Positions 28,833 through 37,452 of a DNA stretch of 64,000 nt are shown piece by piece. The position numbers and the translations under genes were made by a program. The stretch covers positions 1,568,001 to 1,632,000 of the forward strand of contig NZ_CP017305.1 of NCBI RefSeq assembly GCF_001747405.1. The letters are read 5' to 3'. How positions within the stretch are numbered: position 1 is the first letter of the stretch; every line of letters starts with the position of its first letter. Source of the stretch: Chlorobaculum limnaeum (lineage in GTDB: Bacteria; Bacteroidota; Chlorobiia; Chlorobiales; Chlorobiaceae). Under the pieces are notes generated by a model, which saw only the letters and a program-made list of their open reading frames with translations, was not told the DNA's origin and searched no databases.

Positions 28833-29222
28833 TTATCCCTCCTGCACATGCTCGAAGCCGATCCTGATAAGTTCGGCGATGTGACGGTCATCGAGACTGT
28901 AGAGCACATTCTTTCCCTGCTTCCTCGACCTGACGATCCGGCTATCCCGCAGCACCCGCAACTGATGCGATACGGCCGACTGGTTCATGCCGAGAACGGA
29001 AACAAGATCGCAAACGCAAAGCTCCGAACGGCACAGGGCGTTGAGTATCTTCACCCTCGTCTGGTCACCGAGCACCTTGAAAAGCTGAGCCAGCTCCTCT
29101 TGCGCCCCATCCTGCGGCATGGAGTGACGAACAGCATCGACCAGATCGGGATGGTCGCACATCTCCTGGCACAGCACCTGATCTTTTTCTGTCATCGGCG
29201 CATTAGACATATGAGCATTCAT
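28833..29222 (-). CDS. ArsR/SmtB-family metal-responsive repressor
   Basis: A 129-residue winged-helix regulator. The recognition region reads LFKVLGDQTRVKILNAL...ELCVCDLVSVLGMNQSAVSHQLRVLRD, with the CVCDL motif in the alpha-3 helix that ligands As, Cd or Pb in many members. Further His and Cys residues in the N-terminal extension (CQEMCDHPD) could add a second metal site. It probably represses itself and the downstream permease, releasing DNA when metal binds. The ATGA-N8-TCAT site overlaps its start codon. Confidence 0.9.
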   Translation of the reverse strand: MNAHMSNAPMTEKDQVLCQEMCDHPDLVDAVRHSMPQDGAQEELAQLFKVLGDQTRVKILNALCRSELCVCDLVSVLGMNQSAVSHQLRVLRDSRIVRSRKQGKNVLYSLDDRHIAELIRIGFEHVQEG

Positions 29223-29227
29223 TCATA
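29212..29227. promoter_or_regulatory. Second ArsR-type half-site pair at the regulator start
   Basis: ATGA (29212-29215), eight bases, then TCAT (29224-29227). It overlaps the ArsR gene's start codon and matches the spacing in the operator at 28793. Confidence 0.45.
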
Positions 29228-29413
29228 CGATAATATAAAAAGATAATCCGGACAAATCGTTCAACGCTCCCTTGTGAAAAAGCAAGGTTTCATACCCCGG
29301 CTCTTCCATTTCGACTCCGGCCATTGAAACATTTGAACCATTGCTCCGGTGTCCAATCCTGGGTATGCGATTCATGGTTGCCAACGCAAAACGACATTCT
29401 GGCGGCGGAGCGG

Positions 29414-29773
29414 TCAGTTCCGTCTTGCCTTCGAAAGCGCCTCATGGCAGAACATGAGGATGTTCACCTCTTCTCCGGCGTTGCTGTCACCCAGAAGTTT
29501 TTTGGTCAGCACCAAAGCGAGGCGTTCGTAAAAGCTGACTGTCTTGGCGTAATATCGTGCCACTTCCGGATGCCCCACCCTTTCGCCGACGATGATGCGC
29601 AGGCAGGTCTGCATCACATCGATAGCCGTCGTGGTTTCAACAGAGAGCAGCTCGGAGGATGTTTCATTTTCCGCGACAATCGCATTCAGCGTCCTGTATG
29701 CCATCAGGTAACTCTCCGATTCAAGATAGCCGAGCATATTCTCCAACTGATGTTTCATGTGTTTTTTCTCCAT
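29414..29773 (-). CDS. Small helical protein of unknown function, end of the secretion operon
   Basis: About 119 residues, predicted mostly alpha-helical (ENMLGYLESESYLMAYRTLN and similar). The open frame extends further upstream into the glycosyltransferase gene, but that part is a shadow: ATG 29773 (MEKKHMKH) follows GAAGAG, and ATG 29758 (MKHQLENM) follows GGAG at good spacing, so one of these is the start. The size and helical make-up recall FliS-type secretion chaperones, but I cannot show homology. It follows the frameshifted glycosyltransferase by about 70 bases on the same strand. Confidence 0.65.
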   Translation of the reverse strand: MEKKHMKHQLENMLGYLESESYLMAYRTLNAIVAENETSSELLSVETTTAIDVMQTCLRIIVGERVGHPEVARYYAKTVSFYERLALVLTKKLLGDSNAGEEVNILMFCHEALSKARRN

Positions 29774-29843
29774 CTCTTCAAGGATATATCTGACATGAAA
29801 TCGTCTCGAAAGGATACAAGTTCCCGGCGTGTTCCGATTCACT

Positions 29844-31081
29844 TCATCGGGACTCAAGCCGCTCCACCCATGCGATCTGGCCCGGCAGGCAGACCCGGCG
29901 AAGATCGTAGTGGCGCTGGACGAACTGGCGGGCGCGCTCTCCGAGGGCGCGTCGCCGCTCCGGGTCGTCAAGCAGCGCGGCAATATCACCGGCGAGCGCC
30001 CGCGCATCGAAGAAATCGACGAGGCGACCGGTTTCATCGTGGCGGATCGCCTCCCTGACCGGCGCGGTGTCGCTCGCGACGATAGCGCACCCGGCGCTCA
30101 TCGCTTCGAGCAGTCTCCAGGAGAGCACGAAGGGATAGGTGAGATAGACATGCACGGTCGAAAGTTGCAGGAGCTCGATGAAGCGCGAATAGGGAATCCT
30201 GCCAAGGAAGTGGATGCGGCTCCACGCCTCCCCGTTCATCTGCGGACGGACTTCGTCGGAAAAGCGTTGCTTCCAGCTCACCCCATCCGCCGGACGCGCG
30301 CCGTAGCTTACGTCCTCGCCACCCACGATAAGCACGCGGGCGGATGGACGCTGGCGAAGCAGCTCGGGCAAAGCACGCATGAAGATGTGAAAGCCGCGAT
30401 AGGGTTCGAGGTTCCGGTTCACGAAAGTGATCACCTCGTCGCCACGACTCAGCATTACGCCGTCATCGAGCGCAAAGGTGACGGAAGGCTCCGGCCTGAC
30501 AAGCGCGGTGTCGATGCCGTCGTGCATGACGGTGATCTTCGAACGAAATGGCTGGGGAAAAGTGCTTGACTGCCACTGCGTCGGAGAAAGCGCGGCATCG
30601 GCAACGCCAAAATGAAGCTCGTTATTGAGGTTTTTCATCCGGATGCGGCAGGCGTTGCCCTCCCGGTCGCTGACCGGAAATTCGGGATCGAAGTCGATGT
30701 CGCCGCCGCCGGACTGGTAAAAAACTCGCAGTAGATGCCAAGCCTGGCGTCAGGCCACGCCTGCCGGACGAACAGGCTCTCTCCCCAGCCGGGATGTGCC
30801 CCGATCACGTCCGGGCTGAATCCCTCGGCCTTCATTTTCAGGCACGCGCGGAAACAGGCCTCACCCCGGATCATCCTGGATTCGATGTCGGACACCCAGG
30901 GGTGAATGCCGGACGTGCTGCCCCTGGCAACCCGGTAGTGGACGAGGCGCACCCCCTGCCATTGCGCCGGGGTGTCCTTGCGCATGGTCATGGCCGTCAC
31001 CTCGTGACCTCGCGCGACGAGCGCCGGGGCGAGGTAGCGGAACTGGCCGGGAAAATTCTGATGAATGAAGAGGATGCGCAT
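29844..31081 (-). pseudogene. Glycosyltransferase (GT4-type), split by a frameshift
   Basis: The N-terminal part starts at ATG 31081 (MRILFIHQNFPGQFRYLAPAL), a GT4-like Rossmann half, and runs out of frame near 30719. The C-terminal part continues in another frame: VADAALSPTQWQ, MHDGIDTALV, RNLEPYRGFHIFMRALPEL, GVSW...IHFLGRIPYS, and the donor-binding TYPFVLSWRLLEAMSAGCAIVAS with the EAMSAG motif. Adding one T to the T6 tract (plus-strand 30719-30724) joins CEFFYQSGGGDIDFDPEFPV and restores a 412-residue enzyme. TolC lies 10 bases upstream, so it belongs to the type I secretion operon and might glycosylate the secreted protein. The break could be real or a sequencing error. Confidence 0.82.
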
Positions 31082-31091
31082 ACCGGCAGTG

Positions 31092-32474
31092 TCAGGAGCC
31101 GCTGGAGGCGAAGAAGCGGTCGATCTCGTCCAGGTCGGCTTCGCCCAGCACTCCGGCGGCATCCCGGAGCATGAGACGGTTCAGGATGTACTGGTATCGC
31201 GCCCTGGCCAGGCTGCGGCGCGTCTCGAAGAGCTTCCGGGTGGCGTCGAGCACCTCGGCGTTGGTGCGGAACCCGGCCATGAATCCTTTACGGGTGCCTT
31301 CGAGCGCGATTTCGCCAGACTTGACCGCCTGCTCGTAAGCACGCACCTGAACGATGCTGTTGAGCTGCGCATTGTAATATTTCCGCACATCGGCAAGGGA
31401 GGCGCGCTCCTGAAGGCTCAGCTCCTCGCTGGCCTTGCGTCGCCGCGCGAAAGCCTGCCGGATCGAGGCGCTCGTCAAGCCTCCGGTATAGACCGGCACG
31501 CTCAGTTGCAGGCTGACCGACCAGGTGTCGTAGGTGGAGCCGATGGTGTAGTTGTTCTCGCTCACCGAGTAGCTCCGCCCAGCCCAGAGGTCGAGTTGCG
31601 GATATTTTGCAGCTTTGTTCTTGTCGATCTCCTTGCGGGCGATTTCGACCTCCTGCCGCGCCGCCCTGATTTTGCCGCTCTGCTCCCTGGCCATTTCGAC
31701 CCACGTCTCGACATCGCGCGGCTCAGGCCTGTCGAGGGACAAACGGGCGGGATCGAGCCTGTGGAGACTCTCGGCATAGACGCCGGTGGTGCGTTCGAGT
31801 TCGCGGCGGCTGAACTCCAGACCGGCCATGGCATCGGCCTGGTCGGCGAGCGCCAGGTCGTAGCTCGCCTGCGCCTCGTTGATCTCGGTGATGGTGCCGA
31901 ATCCGTTCGCGTATCGCTTTTTCGACTGTTCGAGCTGCTCGCTGAACGCCTTGAGCTGCGCTTCGGTGAAGGCGATATTCTCTTCCGCGAAGAGCGCGTT
32001 GCAGAACTGCTCGACGGTGCGGGCCATCAGCGACAGGTGTTCGCTCTGCAACAGCGCTTCGCTCTTGGCCCTGACCGCTTTCGACTGCTTGTAACTGGCG
32101 ATGCTTCCGAGGTTGAAGAGCGGCTGCCGGAGCGAAAGGCTGTGGCTCAGCGTGTTGTACCAGACGGTCGGATTCTCGCCAAGGGCGGTCGCATGGTCGG
32201 TCTGGTTCCGTCCGCGCGAGGTCGAGGCCTTGATGTTGGGCAGGAACGCCGCCCTGGCCTTGGCGACCTCCTCTCTGGCGATGCTCGCGTCGGCTCCGGC
32301 TGCCAGATACCGCGCGTCATAGCGCACCGCCAGATCGTACGCCTTCCTCAGGCCAAGCGATTCGGCGAAGGTGGGCGATGGAAAAAGCAGCATCGCGACC
32401 GACAGCACTCTGAGCGTGAACCTGCCAGGCTTGCTGCTTTTGGGCGGACGGGAATTATTTCGCTGTTCGTTCAT
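31092..32474 (-). CDS. TolC-family outer membrane channel of type I secretion
   Basis: A 460-residue TolC-like protein with a signal sequence (RVLSVAMLLFPSPTFAES). It has the two-repeat outer-membrane efflux protein plan with long coiled helices, and in the first half YGTITEIN-type conserved turns (NGFGTITEINEAQASYDLA). It would form the outer-membrane exit duct for the HlyD/ABC exporter encoded just upstream (6 bases between the genes). Best match by context is the PrtF/TolC of RTX secretion loci. Confidence 0.93.
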   Translation of the reverse strand: MNEQRNNSRPPKSSKPGRFTLRVLSVAMLLFPSPTFAESLGLRKAYDLAVRYDARYLAAGADASIAREEVAKARAAFLPNIKASTSRGRNQTDHATALGENPTVWYNTLSHSLSLRQPLFNLGSIASYKQSKAVRAKSEALLQSEHLSLMARTVEQFCNALFAEENIAFTEAQLKAFSEQLEQSKKRYANGFGTITEINEAQASYDLALADQADAMAGLEFSRRELERTTGVYAESLHRLDPARLSLDRPEPRDVETWVEMAREQSGKIRAARQEVEIARKEIDKNKAAKYPQLDLWAGRSYSVSENNYTIGSTYDTWSVSLQLSVPVYTGGLTSASIRQAFARRRKASEELSLQERASLADVRKYYNAQLNSIVQVRAYEQAVKSGEIALEGTRKGFMAGFRTNAEVLDATRKLFETRRSLARARYQYILNRLMLRDAAGVLGEADLDEIDRFFASSGS

Positions 32475-32480
32475 GGTTCG

Positions 32481-33659
32481 TCACTCCTCCTTGAGCGAAG
32501 CCGCCATGCGCTGCATCAGCGGGTGCAAAATGTAGGTCAGCATCGAACGCTCGCCGGTCTTGATGACCGCCAGCACCGGCATGCCAGCCTGAATCTTGTG
32601 GCGGCCAAGCTCCTTCATCCCTTCGGGGGTGACGGCGATGCGGGCCAGATAATAGGAGACGGCGGGCTGGGCTCCCGAGGGCGATTCGGTCAGCAAGTCG
32701 CCCGAAACTGACTCGACCTTGCCGGGAATGACCATCTGCGGCGCATGCGCGAAGGCGGTGAAGTGCAGATCGACCGTCAGGCCGGAGCGAACCTTGTCGA
32801 TGAGATGGGGCGCGATCTTGGCCTCGACGAGCAGCGGTTCACCGAAGGGCACAATATCCATCAGCTTCTGGCCCGGCTGGATCACCGCGCCGACAGTTTG
32901 CACCTGAAGCCCGACCACCTGCCCGTCCGCCGGAGAGGTGACGCGGGTGTCGGCAAGCTCCTGGGCCAGCGCTTTGGACTGCTCGGCGTCGGCTTTTACC
33001 TCGTTCTGCACCTGAGCGAGCTGCGTGGCGCTGTCGGCGCGGAACTGCGCCACCTTGATTTCGAGCTCCCGCTGCTGGCTCAGCGGCGCGAATCCCTCGT
33101 CGGCAAGCCGCTTCATGCCGCCAAGCTGCGTGCGCAAGAGCCGCATGATCGTCAGACGCGAGTCGAGCAGCTCCTGCTGCGTTTTGACCAACTCGCCGAC
33201 CAGCGTCTTGTCGGGGTCGGATGCGAGATCGGGATGCAGCGCCATCTTCGAAGAGCCGCGCTGTTCGGCCAGCAGCCGCGCCTCGGCGGCGCGAAGGCCG
33301 AGATAGTGCTGGTGCACCTCGGCGTAACGGGCCTTGGCGGTCTGGTCGTCGAGCACCATCAGGAGGTCGTCTTTGGCGACCTTCTGCCCCTCCTGCGCCA
33401 GCACCTCGGTCACGGTGCCGCCGAAGCGGTGCTGAACCACCTTGCGCTTGGTGGCGATGCTCACCAGCCCCTGGCACGGTACCCCCTCGTCGAGCGGCGC
33501 GAGCGATGCCCAGAGGATGAAGCCACCGAATCCGATCACGAGAATCCAGATGCCGATCTTGACCGGGCTGCGGGTGTCGGTGTGCCTGGGCTTGAGACCC
33601 TCGCGCGGCTCAGGTTCGGGATCGCTTGTTTTTCGCTTGAATAGTGAACCAATACTCAT
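32481..33659 (-). CDS. HlyD/PrtE-type membrane fusion protein
   Basis: A 392-residue periplasmic adaptor anchored by one N-terminal helix (IGIWILVIGFGGFILWASLA). A split biotinyl/lipoyl-like domain flanks a long helical hairpin (VVQHRFGGTVTEVLAQEGQKV before it, SPADGQVVGLQVQTVGAVIQPGQ after). C-terminal RSMLTYILHPL is a family hallmark. It links the ABC transporters in the inner membrane to TolC. Its start codon overlaps the preceding ABC gene's stop by 4 bases, so translation is probably coupled. Confidence 0.93.
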   Translation of the reverse strand: MSIGSLFKRKTSDPEPEPREGLKPRHTDTRSPVKIGIWILVIGFGGFILWASLAPLDEGVPCQGLVSIATKRKVVQHRFGGTVTEVLAQEGQKVAKDDLLMVLDDQTAKARYAEVHQHYLGLRAAEARLLAEQRGSSKMALHPDLASDPDKTLVGELVKTQQELLDSRLTIMRLLRTQLGGMKRLADEGFAPLSQQRELEIKVAQFRADSATQLAQVQNEVKADAEQSKALAQELADTRVTSPADGQVVGLQVQTVGAVIQPGQKLMDIVPFGEPLLVEAKIAPHLIDKVRSGLTVDLHFTAFAHAPQMVIPGKVESVSGDLLTESPSGAQPAVSYYLARIAVTPEGMKELGRHKIQAGMPVLAVIKTGERSMLTYILHPLMQRMAASLKEE

Positions 33660-35410
33660 TGTCCGTTCTGTTTTCCTTGTCCGTTTTGATTTGCAGAAGC
33701 ATGCCCGTTTCCGTTCCTCGCCGCATCTTGGGCGCGCATCACGTCGAGCACCCCTTCGCGAGGGCCGAAGTGCTCGATCCGGCCATCCCGGAGCGCAAGA
33801 ATTCTGTCCGCCACGCTAAGAATGTTGTGCCGGTGAGTGATGAGAAAGACGGTCTTGCCCGACTGTTTGAGCTGGCCGACCGCTTGCGACAGCGCCCGCT
33901 CACCGGCGTCGTCGAGATTGGAGTTCGGCTCGTCGAGCACGAGCACCGAGGGATTGCCATACATCGCGCGGGCCAGGCCGACGCGCTGGCGCTGGCCGCC
34001 GGAGAGCAGCGCTCCCGACTCGCCGATCTGCGAGTTGTAGCCGTTCGGAAAGCGCAGGATCGCCTCGTGAATGCCGGTGCGCTCGGCGGCTTCGATAACC
34101 CTGGCCGGATCGGCCTCGCCGAAGCGGGAGATGTTCTCGGCGATGGTGCCCTCGAACAGCTCGATGTCCTGCGGCAAGTAGCCGATGTGCGAACCAAGCT
34201 CCTCGCTGTTCCAGCTCTGTATCGGCTCCTCGTCATAGAGCACGCCGCCCGAAGCATCGGGCCACGCGCCGACCAGGCAACGGGCCAGCGTGGACTTGCC
34301 CGACCCCGACGGGCCGATGATCGCCGTGACGGTTCCTGCGGCAAACGAGGCGTCGAGGCCTTGGAGAATCGGCTCCGCCCTTCCCGGCGCGGTGGCCACG
34401 AGACTGTCGATCCGCACATCGCCCTGCGGCGCGAGGCGTGATGGTTTGGCCGCCAATTCGGGAAAATCGGAAAAAAGCCTCTCCAGCCGGAAAAAGGCGT
34501 CACGCGCCTGTATGAAGGGTTTCCACGCGACGATCAGGAGATCGAGCGGCTGCAATGCGCGGGACATGAGCACGTTGGCCGCGATCATGCCGCCAATGGT
34601 CATCTTCCCGTCGATCACCATCAGCGCGCCCGCGCCCAGCGTGAGCGACTGCATGGTGTAACGGATGAATTTCGAGATCGCCTGCTGCCGTTGCTGCTTG
34701 TGTTGCGCGTGGCCGTTCTCGGCGAGAGAGCGTTCGTGCAGGTCGAGCCAGCGCTGGCGCAAGCTGCCGCTCATGCCCATCGCGTGCACCGGCTCTATAT
34801 TGCGCAACTTGCTCGAAAACCAGGCGTTGCTCTCGCCGCCAGCCTTGCTCGCCCGCTCGATGTCATCGACGGTGGTCTTGTGGCTGGACCAGGCGACAAC
34901 GAGCTGGATGACGCAAAACAGCATCGAAATCCAGCCGAGGAAGGGATGCAGCAGGAAAATGACCGCGATATAGATGGGCGTCCAGGGGGTGTCGAAAAAG
35001 GCGAAGATGCCGTTGCCCGTGAGGAACTGGCGGATCACGGTCAGGTCGCCGATTGCCTCGGCGGGGTTCGCGCCCGCCCGCTTGAGGTTTTTGGCGAAGC
35101 TGGCGTTGAAGACGATGGCGTTCATCGCCTCGTCCATCTTCACCCCGCCGCGCACCAGCAGCCGGGAACGCAGCCACTCGGCAACCACCATGATGGCGTA
35201 GAAGAGCACCATGAGCAGCGTCACCACGATGAGCGTCAGCTCGCTGCGCCCCTTGAGCACGCGGTCGTAGAGTTGCAGCATGTAGAGCGTTGGCGTCAGC
35301 AGCAGGAGATTGGCGATCATGCTGAAAAAGCCCACCCAGAGAAACTCCTTGCGGAACGACCACAAATGGCGGGTCAGTTCGCTCCTGTCGAAAAACGATC
35401 CCGGCGTCAT
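33656..35410 (-). CDS. Type I secretion ABC transporter 2 (PrtD-type, membrane plus ATPase)
   Basis: A 584-residue half transporter. Six membrane segments occupy residues 20-310; the ATPase domain has Walker A GPSGSGKST, signature LSGGQRQRVG, Walker B VLVLDEPNSNLD with its catalytic Glu, and switch THRHNIL. The DEPNSNLD form is typical of PrtD-like exporters of RTX proteins. It overlaps the first ABC gene by 4 bases and HlyD by 4 bases. The chain ends in an Asn/Gln/Gly-rich tail. With a second, different ABC half next to it, a heterodimer is possible. Confidence 0.93.
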   Translation of the reverse strand: MTPGSFFDRSELTRHLWSFRKEFLWVGFFSMIANLLLLTPTLYMLQLYDRVLKGRSELTLIVVTLLMVLFYAIMVVAEWLRSRLLVRGGVKMDEAMNAIVFNASFAKNLKRAGANPAEAIGDLTVIRQFLTGNGIFAFFDTPWTPIYIAVIFLLHPFLGWISMLFCVIQLVVAWSSHKTTVDDIERASKAGGESNAWFSSKLRNIEPVHAMGMSGSLRQRWLDLHERSLAENGHAQHKQQRQQAISKFIRYTMQSLTLGAGALMVIDGKMTIGGMIAANVLMSRALQPLDLLIVAWKPFIQARDAFFRLERLFSDFPELAAKPSRLAPQGDVRIDSLVATAPGRAEPILQGLDASFAAGTVTAIIGPSGSGKSTLARCLVGAWPDASGGVLYDEEPIQSWNSEELGSHIGYLPQDIELFEGTIAENISRFGEADPARVIEAAERTGIHEAILRFPNGYNSQIGESGALLSGGQRQRVGLARAMYGNPSVLVLDEPNSNLDDAGERALSQAVGQLKQSGKTVFLITHRHNILSVADRILALRDGRIEHFGPREGVLDVMRAQDAARNGNGHASANQNGQGKQNGQ

Positions 35411-37176
35411 GGCTGCCCCCCTTTGACGGGTTCGAGCGAGACCCCTTTTGGCGGCTGAGGCTGCGGTTTCGATGCCGACGACGGCTTTGGCGGCTGCTCT
35501 CCCCGGAGCGCCGAGAGCACCTGGTCTCGGGGGCCGAACTGCTTGATCTGCCCGTCGATAAGCACCAGCATGTACTCCACGACGGAGAGCACGTTCATGC
35601 GATGGGTCATGACGATCACGGTCGTGCCTGCGGCCTTGAGTTCGCGGAGCGTGCCGATGAGCGCCGCGTCGCCGTCATTGTCGAGGTTGGAGTTGGGCTC
35701 GTCGAGCACCACGAAGCGCGGCATTCCGTAGATCGCGCGGGCGAGCGCCACGCGCTGCCGCTGGCCGCCGGAGAGAAAAGCCCCGTCGTCGCCGACCGGC
35801 GTGTCGTAGCCGTCGGGAAGCGTGGCGATGAACGCTTCGAGACCGACCATTCGGCAGGCCTCCTGCACCTTTTGCGGATCGGGAGCGCCGAAGCGGGCGA
35901 CATTTTCGGCAATCGTGCCGTCGAACAGCTCCACCGCCTGCGGCAGGTATCCGACGTGCGGCCCAAGCTCCTCCTTGTTCCACGAGTAGATGTCGCTGCC
36001 ATCGAGGCGCACCTTGCCGCTCATTGGCGACCAGACGCCGGTGAGCAGGCGGGCGAGCGTGGTTTTGCCGGATGCCGACGGCCCGACCACGGCCAGCGAA
36101 TCGCCGGGCGCGACCCGGAAGGCGATGCCTTTGAGAATCTGCGCCTGGCTGCCCGGCGCTCCGGCAATGACCCCCTCCACCGAAAGCGCTCCCTTCGGAG
36201 GAGGCAACGGCATCTTCTTCTCTTCGGCGGGAAAGGCCTTCAACATGCCGTCGAGTCGAGCGAACGCCTCGCGCGCGCTTTCGACCTGACGCCAGTTGGC
36301 GATGATCTGTACCAGCGGACTGAGCACCTTGCCGCCAAGAATAGAGCCGACAATCATACCCGAACCGCCGAGATTTCCCTCCAGCGTCAGCCAGCAACCG
36401 ATGCCGAGCAGCGAGGAGCCGAGCAGCGACTGCACCAGCTTCGAAAGCGAGGCGTTAGCGCCCGCCGTGTCGGAGGCATCGGCCTGGCTGGCGAGGAACT
36501 CGCGCTGCTTTGCGAGCCAGCGAGTGCGCATGTTGCCGAGCATCCCCATCGAGCGGATCACCTGCGCGTTGCGCAGCACGCTGCCCGCGTACATCTGCGA
36601 GGCGGTCGAGCCGCGGCTGGCCAGCATCATCGGCTCCTTGATGCGTCGTTCGTTGATTACGCCGATGACCACCTGGATCACCGCGCCGATGACCGAGAAC
36701 CAGCCAAGCAGCGGATGCATGAGAAAAAGAATGACCAGCACCAGAAGGGCGAGGGGCGCGTCCATGAAGGAGAGCGTGACATGGGCGCCGATAGCCTCCC
36801 GGATGGTTCTGAGGTCGCCGGTCATCTGGGCGGCGTTGCCGACGGGGAGGTTTTTCAGGCGGGCAGCGAAGGCGGTATCGAACACGCGCCTGCGCAACCG
36901 CTCGTCGAATGCGCTGGCCGCCTCGCGCATGACGCCGGAGCGCACCCATTCGAGCGCTTCGAGCATGATGTAGAGGCCCACGACGAGCAGGGTCAGCATC
37001 AGGAGCGTCTGGTGGTTGCGGCTGTTAACGACCCTGTCGTACACTTCGAGCATGTAACCGCTCGGCGCGAGGACGAGGATATTGGTGACGATACTGAACA
37101 GGAGCACCCGGATAATCCACGGGCTGAGGGAGTAAAGAACTTCTCGAACTTCGGATTTCTTTTCGGGTTGAACCAT
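35407..37176 (-). CDS. Type I secretion ABC transporter 1 (PrtD-type)
   Basis: About 589 residues from ATG 37176 (MVQPEKKSEVREVLYS); an in-frame GTG at 37206 would add ten residues. Six membrane segments are followed by an ATPase with Walker A GPSASGKTT, signature LSGGQRQRVA, Walker B FVVLDEPNSNLD and switch THRMNVL, all intact. The C-terminus is a Pro/Lys/Gln-rich tail (KPSSASKPQPQPPKG). It is clearly related to, but distinct from, the next ABC gene, so the pair may have arisen by duplication and now act together or serve different substrates. The secreted RTX protein gene is directly upstream. Confidence 0.92.
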   Translation of the reverse strand: MVQPEKKSEVREVLYSLSPWIIRVLLFSIVTNILVLAPSGYMLEVYDRVVNSRNHQTLLMLTLLVVGLYIMLEALEWVRSGVMREAASAFDERLRRRVFDTAFAARLKNLPVGNAAQMTGDLRTIREAIGAHVTLSFMDAPLALLVLVILFLMHPLLGWFSVIGAVIQVVIGVINERRIKEPMMLASRGSTASQMYAGSVLRNAQVIRSMGMLGNMRTRWLAKQREFLASQADASDTAGANASLSKLVQSLLGSSLLGIGCWLTLEGNLGGSGMIVGSILGGKVLSPLVQIIANWRQVESAREAFARLDGMLKAFPAEEKKMPLPPPKGALSVEGVIAGAPGSQAQILKGIAFRVAPGDSLAVVGPSASGKTTLARLLTGVWSPMSGKVRLDGSDIYSWNKEELGPHVGYLPQAVELFDGTIAENVARFGAPDPQKVQEACRMVGLEAFIATLPDGYDTPVGDDGAFLSGGQRQRVALARAIYGMPRFVVLDEPNSNLDNDGDAALIGTLRELKAAGTTVIVMTHRMNVLSVVEYMLVLIDGQIKQFGPRDQVLSALRGEQPPKPSSASKPQPQPPKGVSLEPVKGGQP

Positions 37177-37398
37177 TGAGCGGAGAAAATCACTTGAAAA
37201 AAACACGAACGCAGGCCCGGCGCGAATCCATCCAGTCGGGCGTCAATCAATCCGGCGGCTTCGCGCCTGACCCGGAAATCGCCAGAGTTACCGGCGCTTT
37301 CGCCCCGGCAGCGACATGCCGGAACAACAGGTCACAATATAAATCAACACGTTGTTACGAAATGATGAACACTGCTCGCAGCAAAACGACGATAAACG

Positions 37399-37428
37399 TT
37401 TTGCGGGGCCATTTCTGACCCCGCAAAA
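37399..37428. other. Stem-loop between the RTX gene and the ABC genes
   Basis: TTTTGCGGGG (37399-37408) and CCCCGCAAAA (37419-37428) form a 10-bp stem. It lies just after the stop of the RTX gene in the direction of transcription. There is no true T run after it, so it may attenuate or process the transcript, leaving less exporter than substrate mRNA. Confidence 0.7.
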
Positions 37429-37452
37429 AAGATACTGCACAAGTACAAGCGA

